The notes below the pieces were generated by a model. The model had not been told where the DNA came from and did no database searches. It was given only the letters and a program-made list of their open reading frames with translations. DNA of 64,000 nt from Zonotrichia leucophrys gambelii (Eukaryota > Chordata > Aves > Passeriformes > Passerellidae). The position numbers were made by a program, and so were the translations under genes. Position 1 is the stretch's first letter, and the number at the start of each line of letters is the position of its first letter. The stretch is taken from NCBI RefSeq assembly GCF_028769735.1, contig NC_088171.1:62486216-62550215 (forward strand), in the 5' to 3' direction. Positions 26,247 through 39,197 of this stretch are shown one piece after another.

Positions 26247-28460
26247 AATTTTGATTTCAACTGTCCATACCTTTGCTGAAGTAACTTTGGATGAAACTGA
26301 CTGTTCTGGAGAACAGTTGTCAGATGACCAACATGTTATTGAAGAGCTCTGATGAAGGCTGCTTTCATCAAACCCATTGTTTTCCAGGAGGGTTACACTC
26401 CTATTAATATCAAAGGTATTGGGTTAATCCTCACACAATAACTTGGTTTATACCTTTTGTACTGCACCTGTATTGGGTTTGATGCATGAGACTACTGTCC
26501 ATAAGTGTCTGTTCCAAGAACTTGTATACACCTGTGACTCTAAATGCCCTGCAGTCTTTGGAGAATCATATTCTCTAGCTTTCTTTAAAATTAAACCAGC
26601 TATATCTTAAGGGAATTTTGAACTCTGAAGTTGCTATTAAAATGTCTACTGGTTTAAGTGATGCTATGATTTCTCCATGACTTAAACAACAAAAGTTGCA
26701 ATAAGCTCAGGTAATTAGAGCCTTATTTTAACTCTCTGCTATGATTTAACTTCTGTAAGGATATACCTTTTATCATCAGTATTTGCTTGGCATCTTTTCA
26801 TGCAAGTCAGGGAAGATGCTACTAAGCATCTCTAAACTTTTATTGCCTTTCAGAGGATGGCAGATAATGAATGCTCTGATGAAACCTGGGCACTGAGCTC
26901 ACGGGGCACTTTGCCAGCACAGCATAGCTGGTTTTGTAGCTATCTGTGTTTCTAACATGCCACGGTATCAGAATGGCAACTGTAGACTACAAAGACATGC
27001 AGAAACATGCTTTCTGTGTTGGGATTTTTTTTTTTTTTTTAGGTCCCTGAAGTCAGTTTAAACTTCAAATGCATTTTCATCACTAATGCTCTTGTTGGGT
27101 CTAACAGGAGCCTTAATGGGTCTCTTTGAGAAATGGGCTTGTATATTTTTGAATTCTAGTCAAGAGGGTATCCTTCCAATGCATTTTTTTTCAATGAATT
27201 GATGTCTTCATGCACAGAGAGGCAGTATGAAAGAGACTGGAGAGGAATAGTCCCACAATATATTCATATATGCCCAGTGCACCATGATAAAAATGAAATT
27301 AACATTTTCAGGTGTTCTGAAAATGAAGAAAGCATGCTCAGGTGTGCTGCTTGTAGGGTGCTGCTTCTGTGAGAAAGGTAGGACAAAGTTTGCATGCTAC
27401 TTGCCATCCATGCAGGACAGGCTTGGAAAGGAAAAAAACTTTGGAATTGTTAATGTTACTCTGATGAGACCATGGTGGCAGATTGCAGCATGCTGTGATT
27501 TGGCTTTTGGTTTCCTTTTCTTCCTCTCTAGCTGAAAGCTGTTGTTTCCCTCTTGAAGGAGCTACTCCAGTGGCATGAGAAAACCCTAGGTGCTTTGCAG
27601 GGATGCTTTCTGGGAGTGGGAAATGGGCAGTTAAATGACTAGTGTATGCTTAAAAAAATGCTGGAATTGAGGATAGCTGTCAAGACCCTTGACCTAAAAA
27701 TATGCTTACAGGTCAAATACGTGCACTGAAGGAAGCGACTAAACTGGTTTTATAAAATGGGTTGCTAACCAGGCTGTGAATCCACCTTACTGATAGAAAG
27801 GTTGGAAGTTTGCCTCTCAGATAAAACAGGTCAGTGATGAAGTCATGACGCCCTGTTACCTTGGGACTTGTCCTAAGGGACAAAGAGATTCTGAATCCAG
27901 CAAACATAATGTTTTATAGACTTGGATCATAGTGAGACATAGGGAAGCTTCCAAATTACCTGCATTCTTGTGTGGTAGCATCCTGCATTTTTAAGTAGGG
28001 AACTCAACCAGGTCTGTGTTCATAAATATTAGTGTTGGCATTAGAAGCTAATTTTTAGAGGTCAGGTTTTTCAGTGTCCTGACCAAGAAAACTTTCAGCA
28101 TTGAAAACAAACAAAAAACCAAAAAAAACACCCCCAACTCCCAAAACCCACAAACCAACCTTCCTTTCTTCCCAGAAGCCCCACACCTTATTCTCACTTA
28201 GATGTGTATCATCTGGCTTCTGCTTGTGTTTTATGGAGAACTTAGGTGTTTGAAGTTTTGCTCTTACACGTATACCTGTGCAAATACTCCTGAACACTAG
28301 ATGTTCCAGATGTTAGTTTCATCTTTCCTACAGCGTATGATTGGTGTGTTTCAGCAGGGTCTGGAGAAGAGATTAAGCTGCAAACAGCTGTATTGCATTC
28401 AGACCTTGAGGAATTTGATTTTTGCTCATACCTACTATTTCTTTGCCTCCTCATCTTCTA
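26247..28460. other. Unique non-coding DNA with an A/C-rich tract
   Basis: No gene is seen. There is a poly(T) run of about 16 near 27027-27042. The tract 28107-28162 contains almost only A and C, with several AAAAACC and CCCAAAAC words, and is one of a recurring type in this window. The 83-codon plus-strand frame at 27284-27535 is cysteine-rich by chance and matches nothing. Confidence 0.6.
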
Positions 28461-28464
28461 CAGG

Positions 28465-28643
28465 CTGGTTCCAATGAAATTGAAGGTGATAGTGCCTATA
28501 GACAAGGTTTTTACATGCTGTTAAAAATGAACAAAAACTTAGAGCACTTGCAAGTACTTAATGTGTGTGGTATGCAAGCAACAGATCATTCTGTTGCCAA
28601 AGGTTTTGGTGCTGAATGCTGCTACGATTTGATTTATATGTGA
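28465..28643 (+). pseudogene. Putative leucine-rich-repeat exon or exon relic
   Basis: A strong pyrimidine tract (about 28436-28464) ending CTACAG is followed by an open frame that fits a ribonuclease-inhibitor/NLR-type LRR. It reads AGSNEIEGDSAYRQGFYMLL and then KMNKNLEHLQVLNVCGMQ. The pattern N-x-I-x-x-x-(A/G)...ML-x-x-N-x-x-L-x-x-L-x-V-L is what one LRR of about 28-30 residues looks like, as in the LRRC34/NLR class. A possible donor CAA|GTACTT lies after LEHLQ, giving a 90-base exon of the size typical for such genes. Without it, the frame runs to a stop at 28641-28643. I cannot find neighbouring LRR exons in the window, so this may be a lost exon, a relic or chance. The family assignment is by pattern only. 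Confidence 0.33.
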
Positions 28644-31630
28644 CTGTTCAAGTTGTAGTAGCTATCCAATCTTGCAAGCTTATTTTAATAAAATGCAAGT
28701 AATAGGAGTTTGAAGCGTGACTTCACTGTCCTACTTATTTTCCATTTGAAACTGGTGAAAGTGGTAATGCAGTGTTCTCCTGGAAGGACCTCTGTACTGA
28801 AATGAGTTACTCTAATGAGACAGCAGACTGGGACCGGTGTGCTTGCAACAAAGCTCAGTTTACATCTCAGTTGTACCAAAAGCACTTCTAAAAGGAGTAA
28901 AATTGCGAGAGGCATATTGGTAAGTTGTCCTGTGTCAGTTTTTTGGTTCTGTGGATGCTGCACAGTGCCCTGAGCAGGGTTAGCTCTTGGCAATAGAAGC
29001 GGTTTGTCTCCAGAATCAAGTGCTCAGACATCCCGGAGCTTGCTGAAGTGCCTCCCCATCTGCACAACTGCCACTGCCAGAATGTTCTCTGCTTTCAGAT
29101 TCAAACTGATTCACTTTCCTTAATTGAAAGTAATTCATATTTCTAATTTTATGTCATGTCTGTGCCCATGTAATGGAAAAGTGCTGTTACAGACATAATT
29201 AAAAAGAACCTACATATTAGTAAATAGAGAAGTGAAACTATTTATTAAGGAAGGTGATTAAAACACTTGGGAAATTTTTAATATGTATTAAATATTTATT
29301 TTTAAGTGATCCAGGATATAATTTTTTGCTTCACTAAAAATTAATAAAACATGCATAAATTTTTAGTGTGAGAAATGCATGGGCAACAACCTAAGGAGCA
29401 GCTTGAAGTTCAGCAGGTGGTGTTGTGACTTTATGGGGAGCTCCTAGACAATGTGTTAATTTTGGAAAGCTGTCCATATAGATAAGTACTGAACAGTAAG
29501 CCACCAAAACTTGGAAAAAAACTCTCAGAACTGGGAAATCAGATGCAAATCCATCTTTGACAGCAGAGGAATACAGGTTCCATGGGCAGATGCCGACTGG
29601 AGTTCTCCTACTCAGCCTCTGCTCAAAGGTTATGAAGTACAGTTCTCCTTGTGCTGGCAAACCACTCCAGTGAGTGTGTAGAGCTGCTAGGAGTATTCTC
29701 AAATAGCTGGATTTCATAAGCCTCTAAAGTATGATTTATCTAGACTAAATACATGTGACTGTGCCAAGACAGACTGAGCCACTTCAGTTCGTTGGGGGAG
29801 GACTAATGATTTCAGCTGTCTTGGTTGCAAACTACAATTATAATCTTTGTCAGGAGCAAAATGGGCAGATTTTATTACCTGCATTTTTGGAGAGAAAGTA
29901 AGTCAGTATATTCCTGTCCTAGAATGAGTAATTTTTGAATTGCTGGCAGAGTTTCTTTTTCTTCTTGCAATCCATCAAAATCTGGAGCTATTACAATATG
30001 CTGCATCCCTCTCTAGTCCTTTAAGTATCTGTGTTAAGACTTCTGTAACAGAATCTTTTTGTGCATACTGATTTTTACTTTTCCATTTGAAGGCAAAAGG
30101 AAACATAGGGGAAATTGAGAATAGCCATTGAAGGATATTTGTCCCATTACTTGCCTAAATTCAAGATGTATTTGCAATAACCTTGTTAGAACACATCCAT
30201 TTTGAGTATGGTTGTTCAACTGTGTTGCAAAAATGAAAGCTGGTCTTGAGTTTTCATGATTCATCATTTGATTATTGTCTTCCCAAATTGATCCTGAATG
30301 AAAGGATGAGGTTTTCTGATTTGCTTTCATCGTAGATGTGGTGGGTCAAGCTAAGGGATTAAGCACTTCTTGTTAAATGTGCTCTTTTCCCCTCCAAACC
30401 TCAAGCAAAAAACCAAAACCTTGGATGTTCTTCTTAAGGGCAAAACCAAATGATCATCTTGGAGTCATTCTAGTACAATTAATGACGTGAAAAGGTACAG
30501 CCAAAATTTGGTTCAAAACATCAGTGTGTCTGCTTACTGAGAAAGAATCTGGTTTGTGTTTCTATGGAGTGGTCAGCTACTGATACAAATTCCTTCTCCC
30601 AGCTCCCAAAGCTACTGTGTGCCACTCTTCCTCTATACAAAGACAATTTGCTTTTCATGTAGTGATGAAGAATAATGTTTTAACAGACAAAGGCATTTCT
30701 AGTGTATTATTGTGCTGTCTTTTGAGTAGCACTAGATGCTGGGAAAAATGGTAATTCACAGTGTGAATACTTCTCACCAGCAACGTGGATAAGAACTGAG
30801 CATGTACAGTCAGTGTTGCATAAGGTACAATGGTGAACATTGTGGGAGCGAGAAAAGCCCAAATTATAGCTCTTGCTGATGGCCAAGATATAACCCTTTT
30901 GTAATTCTTTAAGAATTACAAAACAGCCCAAACAAAATCCAAAATATTGTCACTCAAGATGTGTGTGTCACTGAATTTAGTAACAATATGTTCATTTTTA
31001 GTGTTTGCAAATTCATGTAAAAATACACAACAATATTTCTGAAACACCTGTGTTCCTCTGCTTTTTCGTGTAAACTGATACAAGGCACAGGTGGCTTCTC
31101 ATTAACTTATTTCACACAAATATAAATACACGGCACAGTCTCTCTTGCTGTAACTACATAATCCAGGAAACATGATTGCTACTGATTTAATGTAATCAGT
31201 GTTGTGAGGGGATCATTCTGAGCTCTTTGTGAATGGCTCTATTCTGAGGGGATTTACACCCCATGTAAATCTGATTTAAATGGGAGAGTGGTGGAATGTG
31301 GCTTTTCTATTTAACCTATGCAAAAATCTATATTCTCCCACCTAGGTTTCTCACTGTGTGATGGGATACTCAGCTGGTGCGTGGTGGGGGAGGGCAGGAA
31401 CACAAGTCCAATAAGGACAGGGAAAGTAGGTAAGGGACTATCTCAAACAGGCAAGTTATACATTTTGATTCAATATTCTGATATTCTTATCAAGGCTTTC
31501 CAGAATGTGACACTGACTCAAACCACGAACAATAAGGAGAAAACAGGAAGCATGTATCAATGTCTTTGTTGTTCTGCAATGGTTTCTTTTTTTTAAAGGA
31601 CCGATGTTACAGCAGAAATAAAAATCTAGA
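28644..31630. other. Unique non-coding DNA
   Basis: No further LRR exon or other gene is recognisable downstream of the candidate exon. The 108-codon minus-strand frame at 29391-29717 and the 102-codon frame at 28685-28993 have no family features. The stretch 29220-29360 is strongly AT-rich. Confidence 0.6.
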
Positions 31631-31639
31631 AGAAAAGCA

Positions 31640-33250
31640 GCAAGCCATCTTAGGATGTAAAAGCAAATGCATTTTAAAAATTATTTTAGTATTTTAAAGA
31701 TTTATTTCTGTTTAAATTTATTGAACTATAGCCAGATTTATTCAATTAAGATAATACACTTCAAGGTTAACTACCATTTGCTGTTCACTTAGGCAAGCTA
31801 TTGTACAGTTATGTAAATTTCATGAACAGAGACACGACTTGAGTGTCTTAATTACAAGCAAAAAGTGTCATTTAAATATGAATAAGTGAATAGTTGCCTG
31901 TATTTCCTGTTCACATTCTGCTGTCATCTTTAAGACCAAGAGCTAACTAGCCATCTATATTGTGCTTTCAGTTTTTCCTTCTGTCTTTAAAATGAAGAAA
32001 AAAAAAAAAAAGAACCACCACAACAAAGCCTGTCATATAAATGCATGTAAAGCAGATGATGCGGGAATGTCCTACCCTTAGAGTTGTTATTAGCACAGTG
32101 AATTTTAATTTACTGAGATCACAATGAATAGCTGTAAATATGCAGCATTTTCTGTGGATTTCTCTGCATTTCAATATGATATATATATTCAAATTGTGCA
32201 ATCTATAACTTACTTGTAAGCTCCTTTCATAGTTACTTTCTGACAAGCCTGCTAAGGGCTTATTTTGAATGCTTCTATTTTCAGTGCTAGGACCTATTAT
32301 GAATTCTTCACATTTATTTATATACACATAGTTGTGTTCAAAATAGTCTGTCTCCTTTTTAATTCATAGCCAGTCTAAATCACATTTTATGCAGCAAAAA
32401 GTTTGGTAGTGATATTCCCTCCTCATCTTTACGACCGAATTCCCTGTGTTCCGGCCGTATTGATAGTTGGGGATTTTTTTCCCCCATTGTTTTGATTTGT
32501 TTGTCTCTGCAAAAATGACTTAGAAAGAAATCTGTTGTTAATCACATATCAACGAGGGAGGGATGATTAGTTAATAAAAACCATGCCTTGTGTCTGTGGA
32601 CCAAATGGCTAACTCTGGTTCTCAGTGTGCGCGGGGTCTTGAAAGACCGTTCCCATCCCTCAGTGATGTAGCCGCAGCTCTCCCCGAGGAATGAGAAGTT
32701 CACTATTCACTCTGTGCTTGCATCACCCTTTCCAACATGTTCCCACTGATACATTAAAGGAATTAATTGCTCATAATGATCTCACCATCTGTTAACAGAG
32801 GTTCATACCTACAGGCTGGTGGCATGTGGTGGTCCTATTCAGAAATCAATAGGCAATGCTGGGGGAACGCTTTCCCACATTGCCTTCCATTGCACTCTGA
32901 AAAGGGGAGGAGAGCTCAGTGTTGGCCATCTGCTCCTTGTCTTTCTGTGCGAGAGACCTTGATGCAGTCCAGCCTGGCTCTGATCTGACTCCAGTCTGAT
33001 TGGAATGTGGCTGATCTGAGAGCCTCTCAAAGCTGTGAAAGTGAGTCAAAAGGAGATCCCCATTGTCCAGCGGGGCTGAAAGAAAATGATCACTTTAAAA
33101 TTCATAACTCCCAGGTGCCCGCCATCTATTCATGGGAAAAACTCTCTGAACTTCTCTTCATTAAAAAGAGAGGGAGTCCAGCTAAAAAGAGAGAAAAGGA
33201 AGTAGTTTGTGGGAAATGTGCAAGGGATTTCAGGCTAAACAAATGAGGAA
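31640..33250. promoter_or_regulatory. Candidate conserved non-coding cluster
   Basis: This interval is non-repetitive. It has balanced complexity, homeodomain-type TAATT/ATTA words, a SOX-type CCATTGT (33060-33066), an E-box CAGGTG (33112-33117) and, near 32430-32690, scattered CpG-bearing words unlike the AT-rich surroundings. Short frames exist (for example 79 codons at 33007-33246), but none resembles a protein. Its texture is like vertebrate developmental enhancers. I cannot measure conservation here, so this remains inference. Confidence 0.3.
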
Positions 33251-35212
33251 TTTGAAATTTTTACTTGTATTAAAGGAACCGTGTAAGGAAAGGGAAGCAT
33301 TTGTAAAAGCAGGGCCTCTGCTTCAGGGGCCCTTCCCTGGGGTCCTTTAGCAAAATAAAAAGGCTTTTCCCACCACCTCCCCATACCATCCCCCCCAGGA
33401 GTTTTTCCTCCCTTTTGCTCTTTCTTACCTGTGTAAATGAGGGTAGGAATAGTACATGAATTAGGCTGTCCCTGCTTTATGTGATAAATTAGAATGCATT
33501 CAGTTTGCCCACCTCTCCTGCATGTATTTTATTGTTTAGATTGCATAGAAAGCTGACCTGATAACAAATGTAAACTGAAGCTGAATATCCTCATGGAGAA
33601 TTAGCCTAGTGACGGGGTGGAGGGGTGTTCTGTCAGCTTGCTGCCTAAACTCTTCCCTGCCCCCATGTCTTGTAATCTGAGGATTTACCTTATCACAGGA
33701 GGGATTTTGGTCTTTTTCCCCTCCCCCACTTTCTCCATCTTTTACCTCCTGTGAATGCTGACATAGTGCTGAATCCTTCTTCCTTCCTCAGACACATTAT
33801 ATGTGCTTCCCAATTCTGTGCTTTTGCACAGGTCCTCACAATATGTGGGGTGGATTTAAACTCATTCCTGCAATGTGGGATGTCTTTTCCCTCTGGTGCT
33901 GTTCATGTAGATGGAGGTAAGGAGGACTGGGAGGACCTTGCCTTCTAAAGGCAAGAATGGACTGTTTTGAAAATGCTTCATCCAACTACCTCTTCAACAA
34001 ATGACTTTGAATTACTCCTGGCAATTACAGTTCAGAGCCTCTAGTTATAGACTGATTGAGTATGTTTGAGAAATATCCAATTTCACTTCAGTGGTTTCCA
34101 GGAGATTCAACCATTGGGAAACTCCATAGGTATTTACCTGTGACCTCTTTCCAGTTTAGGGTACCCATTTCAAATCTTGTCCTGTCCTTTGTCACTACTG
34201 AGGTTAGACATATTTGATGCCTGATAGCAGGAAGTAACCCACACAGTGTTGTCTGATGGCACATGTATTTGCTGTCAGAATATAGTCACTTATCTCCCAC
34301 CAAAAGTGTTTGTGTAATTCTGGATGTGACACTGACCTGCTTTCACTGCTCCAGAAGTCTCTTCTCTTATGATGCACCAGTTTTCTTCATTTTCCCCTCT
34401 TATTATATATTTGTTGAAGAGAGTGATGCTGTACAGCATCTTTTCGATTTGTTTTCTTTCAATCCAAAATGTTAATAAATTTTCCCACTGGAATGTTGTT
34501 CTGTCCACCCCAATTTCCCTTTTAGATATCTTTGAGGTGGAGCCAGTTGCCTCTGATCACTATTTCTCGTTTGTTTATTATGCAGTCTGAGAGGAGTGGT
34601 AAACAATGTTCTGATTCTCTTTTTACCCAGAACTGGTAAGCAATGTTCTGGTTTTCTCCTGACTCAGAAATTGCTGAAGAAGTAGGTAGCCATTACCAAA
34701 AAACTGAGAAGCAATGTCCCAGCAGATCTGAATGCTTGTCTTATAATTTCATGCTAACATGACGCATCTCCTATTATCTACTTTTAATGTCTTTTCCAGC
34801 TCTTCCTTGGTATCATTATCAGTGTCAAAGATATGTTTATGTGTCTTCTCTCTCTGTCTTCACTGTATGTTCATCAGGTGAAGCACTCTTCTCACCATAA
34901 CCAGAGTCACTCTTTGCATTGTGATTTCTGGAAACAACTGAGCAGCACCTGACCCTGACATACCTTGGGTGTTGGGAGGATACATTGCAAGTCACATTTA
35001 ACAGTCCACTTTAAAGCAAACAAACAAAAACCTCAAACCCCAAACTCCAACCCCTTCAAGACCAGAGAAAAATGAGATCTTCTAGCAATTTACATAATGT
35101 CTGAATGCTGTGTATATAGATAGTGCCTACCCAACAGAGCTTATAGTCAGCAAGGCATTTGGAGGGGTATGATCACCCTTAGGCAGACTGTTCAAACTGA
35201 TCTTGGGGAATG
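33251..35212. other. Non-coding DNA with pyrimidine-rich patches
   Basis: No gene is seen. Around 33360-33420 and 33700-33760 there are long C/T-rich patches. An A/C-rich tract lies at 35014-35056. A 37-bp tandem duplication at 34598-34669 is listed separately. Confidence 0.6.
34598..34669. repeat. 37-bp-period tandem duplication
   Basis: Two units, starting GGTAAACAATGTTCTG at 34598 and GGTAAGCAATGTTCTG at 34635, agree at about 28 of 35 positions by eye and both end in CAGAA. A partial third echo, GAAGCAATGT, follows near 34709. It looks like a small local duplication that has since diverged. Confidence 0.8.
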
Positions 35213-35430
35213 AAGAATCATTAAAACTGGAAAAGATCTCCAAGGTCATCAAGTCCAACCTTCAACCAAGTCTCACCATACCCTCTGTACCATGTCATGA
35301 AGTGCCATGTAGACTTTTTTTTTAAACATTTCTAGGGATAGTGACTACTACACTTCTCTCAGCAGCCTGTTCCAATGTTGACCCACTCATTCAGTGGAGA
35401 AATTTTTCTTAATATCCAGCTGAAACCTCC
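35213..35430 (-). mobile_element. CR1 LINE 3'-terminal fragment
   Basis: The plus strand shows the reverse complement of a CR1 3' end. In order, it has a decayed AATCAT terminal repeat, GGAAAAGATCTCCAAGGTCA, TCAAGTCCAACC, CATGAAGTGCCA, the 'AGCAGCCTGTTCCAATG' block, AGTGGAGAAATTTTTCTTAA and TATCCAGCTGAAACCTCC. No coding part is left. It is bordered on the far side by unique sequence with a poly(A) run at about 35452-35463. Confidence 0.9.
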
Positions 35431-38400
35431 AAAAGCATGTCTAATTTGCAATAAAAAAAAAAAAGTCATTAACTATTTCAGTTAGTGAAGCTGAGATAGT
35501 ATAAGACCATGCATGAATCAATGTTTGAAAAGCAGTAATATTCAAGAGCTCTGTGAGAACTGGCATGTTCAAATAGCAGTGCTAAAGCTAGGAGAGAGGT
35601 CCACAGCTCCTGTAGGGACAAATTTGTCCAGAGAGAGTGCGTGGTGATCACACATGGGGGAGAGAAAACAAGGGACTTAAAATATCAAGGCTGTGATTCT
35701 GTGACCATGACTTGTGAGGAGCAGATGCAGTGTAGATATTGCACAACATGGTACTGCTTACCTTTATTCACTTCCAAAATGTGCTTTCTCTCTGTTGCAC
35801 AGTTCAAATATTTGCACTCTAATACTTTAAGGAAGATCTGTTAAAATCACCTGTAGAGTTTGGAGGTTTTTTTAGTACCCTGCAAATTTGCGTAGTTTTG
35901 AAATTATTTCTTTGGGATTTAAAAAAATTATTAATACTATTGAGAGGAGACTATCAAGAATATAGCTGGATTAAGCACTTTAGTAAGCACAATTGAAGGG
36001 TAGTGGCCCATAGTAGGAGTAAAATCCTCAAAAGTAAATGGTATGAAGACTTGAATTAGAACTGTCATTGGTGTAATAGTAATGTGCAGTCACCGTTAAA
36101 GATCATGCATCTGCTACTAAAGGTAGGGGCATATGCTGTTGGGTCTGGTAACTTAAGTTTCGGGTTATATGTTTTGTGTTTGTTTTGGTTTTGTTGTTTT
36201 CAATATCTATATTCATATATATATAATTTTACTAGTGCATCAGTAATAAACTTGAGGAGTCTTTTGAATGAGGTAGATTTTCTTTAGGGCATAAATATAG
36301 TGTCATCCTGGCTTTAACTATTTTTTCATAGTAAACACTTCACTCAAGAAGCAGAATAATCCTGTGATTGTGATATAAAATCTGAGAAGCAAATATGCCA
36401 TACAATTGCTTTAACATAAAATCTCTTATATGGAGCATTATAATACTGTTCAAAGGAGCATGCATGGGAAGAATTCCCAGGAATGTAATTCCCAGAATCT
36501 GAGACACCTACCACTTTGAGAAAATGCCATGTGGCAATGCTTTACTGTCAGTAAACACTGTACAGGTTGCCTTGGAGAATCTGCTTGCTGTTTTCTCTGC
36601 TTTGCCTGTGAGGTGCTTCTCTGTCTCTTGTTTATAGAACCTGTACAAGGCACTCAGGCACAGTTCTCAAGTGGAGAAAGACACATAAGGATCAGCACTT
36701 CTGGGGATTTTTCAAGGACACTGAAGTGGGTGAAGTGTTGTTGAATTCCCTTTGACTTCGTACTCTGTCTTGCAAAACCAGCATCTGTGTGCCTCCACCT
36801 CTCTGCCCTGAATGTGCTGAACTTTTATGTCAAATCCTTTCACCTGGGGTAGAATGGAGGGAGCACAGCCCTGCAGGGGAGTCTGTGATCAGGATATTGG
36901 CTTAGGCTATGTGCCTGGTGTTTACTGGTTTCCAAAACCCCAGAGAAATGACCAAGATGACCACTTGTTTCCCTTTTTATTCCCTTCTTGGTGATATATT
37001 TCCTGTTGCTGCTACAAGCTATAACAGTTCCAACAGGAACACTTGAAAGGGGAGATGCTTGGTGGTTAGATGGTCTTGTTGCTGTGCAAGAGCCACCTAG
37101 GCTGGGGGCTTGAATCTGGGTATGTGCCCCATCTGAGCTTCCTAATTACTAGGCTTTAATAAGATTGGAGTGTGCAGAAAGTTCACCAGTGAGAAATGGC
37201 ATCTGGACACGTGATACCTTCTGAGTGACTGTGTTTTGTTGAATGGAAAATGTGAGTTTAGTAAGAAAATTTCACAGAAGCTCTGTTCCAAGTCAGTTCA
37301 CAGTAAAATGCTGTGTACATAACATACAAGTTAAAGTGAGAACAGCAGTCAGGCTTGAATTCCCTTCCATTCTTCTCTTCTTTCTCAGCTGTGTACATTG
37401 AATGGCAGAGAGAGGGTGGGGAAATGATGATAATGTGCAGCTCTGTATTAGATATTTCCAAGGCTGTTAACTTACTCAAAACAAATTTATTTTGGAATGT
37501 ACAAAGGGTATTTAATTTCAGCTTTAAATCTCTACCATGTTCTGTGGTTCTCCTTTTATTTTGAACTCTGTGATGAATATGAGAACTGCTACCTTTCCTC
37601 TCTTTCCCTTGCTCTAGAAGTGTTAGCACATCAGTGACAGAGCCCAAGTTTTTGCTTTTAAACAAAAAAAAAGTATTAAAGTTAAAGCTTAAAGTGTAGG
37701 AAAATTTGTAGTAATTAAAATGCATTACTCATTAAAAGATTTCAGAGTTCTTTACATTCGATTCCATGGATTTTGATGCCGTGTATTTTGGATGTGTTCT
37801 TCATTCTGGATGTGTTCAGCAGGTGACCAGTATTGCCTTAATCTGAAACACAGCTTTGGACTGGCAGGTGTCAGTAAGTTTGTTAAAGCATTGAGGTGTT
37901 TATGATAACTTGATAATTGTAGCAGCTTGTTAGGTTAGTTCAAAGGCAGAATTATTATTTGGGAGAAGAGAGGCTATAGGCTGAATTGTTCTGTAAGAAA
38001 ACAGAAATTAAACAAGATTGAAAAATGTTTGGGATTTTTTTTTTTCCTCAAACTCAGTTATTTAACTTCCATTTCATGTCCTTGCTTATACATGGTTTTT
38101 ATTGTGGTAGTTCTTGACATATTCAGACATATAGTCAGATTTACAGACTCTTTATGCCACAGGCAGCCCCAGCCCCATTGAATGACATCTTTCATTTCAT
38201 GCTCCTGCCTGGGCAGCAGAGCACGTGGGATTGCAGCTCTAACTTTGCTGGACTGCTACTGCTGGACTGCTACTGCTGTGTAGGCAGGGAAGAGATGCTG
38301 AAGGAGATCTCTTTTTTTTGTTTCCAACAGTTCACTCTTAACAGTTTGATACAGTGGAGAAAGGAATTTGTGCCAAGTGCGAAGCTAAAATTAGTCAGTT

Positions 38401-39197
38401 TCTACTTCTCTTCAAATTCCAGGGTACAGATAAAGTCTCTGAATTCCAAGTTTCTAATTATGTCCTTTCGGCAGGCCATGACCAGCTCATCTGTAAGTGT
38501 GGAGAAAGTTGCAACTAGAAGCCCAAGGATTGTGGAGTCTTTAGGGCACAGACAGTTGTCTGCCAGGGTCTGCCTTTGTTCTCCAAAAGGAAAGGTGATA
38601 GGAGCTCTGTAAACTTGCTATCAGCAGATTTTGATTGTTAGTGGTCCAGGAATCACCTCATTCTGGGAAGGCTTAGGACTGGATAGAGAACGTGCTCATC
38701 TAGCTAGGATACTTTGCCTCACATGGAGTACCAGTGGATCCTGTTACTTCTTTTCAAAATGAGGATGTAACCAGTGCAAAACAGGAATACATAAAGACAG
38801 TTGTGAAGTTTAGAAAGGCCTGGACTGGACTTTGTGCAGCTCACTTGGTGGAATAGGCTAAAGAAGAGAAATAGTTCTGTGTGGGGAGGACACCACTTGC
38901 TGAATAAAGGAGCAGTTTGGAAGGAAGTGAAAAAATAATTATGAAAGCTGTGGACAAGAGGGATGTAGCTGCTGGGAAATTGCTAAAATGGGGGAGTAGG
39001 TGTGTTTCACGTGCAACAAATAGTAAACTTTCATGTTACAATGAAAAACTAAGGCTGAGTTTACAAGGGAAAAATTAAGCTGCTGTTTTGATGTGCTCAG
39101 AATTGGGACTGAGTATGAGATGCTGTCACCTGCTTGTCTACAGACCCTTCTTTCACTGGGGTGGTGCTTTTTGATTGGATAATAAGAAAACATTGCC
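35431..39197. other. Unique non-coding DNA
   Basis: No gene is supported. The longest frames (155 codons minus at 37258-37725 and 152 codons plus at 38154-38612) show no domain, are low in complexity or overlap other frames, and lack a credible splice or promoter context. A T/G-rich patch lies near 36165-36200. Confidence 0.6.
38247..38278. repeat. 14-bp tandem duplication
   Basis: The unit GCTGGACTGCTACT occurs twice in exact tandem from 38247 to 38274, followed by a partial third copy (GCTG). It is a minor slippage product. Confidence 0.85.

Noticed and set aside
28107..28162. A/C-rich tract considered as an interstitial telomeric repeat
   Set aside because: It has no CCCTAA or TTAGGG periodicity.
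33007..33246. 79-codon lysine-rich frame
   Set aside because: It lies in enhancer-like sequence, lacks a splice context and resembles no protein.
37258..37725. 155-codon minus-strand frame
   Set aside because: It has an irregular, asparagine/serine/phenylalanine-rich composition of AT-rich DNA, no domain and an opposing frame on the plus strand.
38154..38612. 152-codon plus-strand frame
   Set aside because: It spans a slippage repeat and unique DNA, with no domain and no splice or promoter context. It is probably chance.
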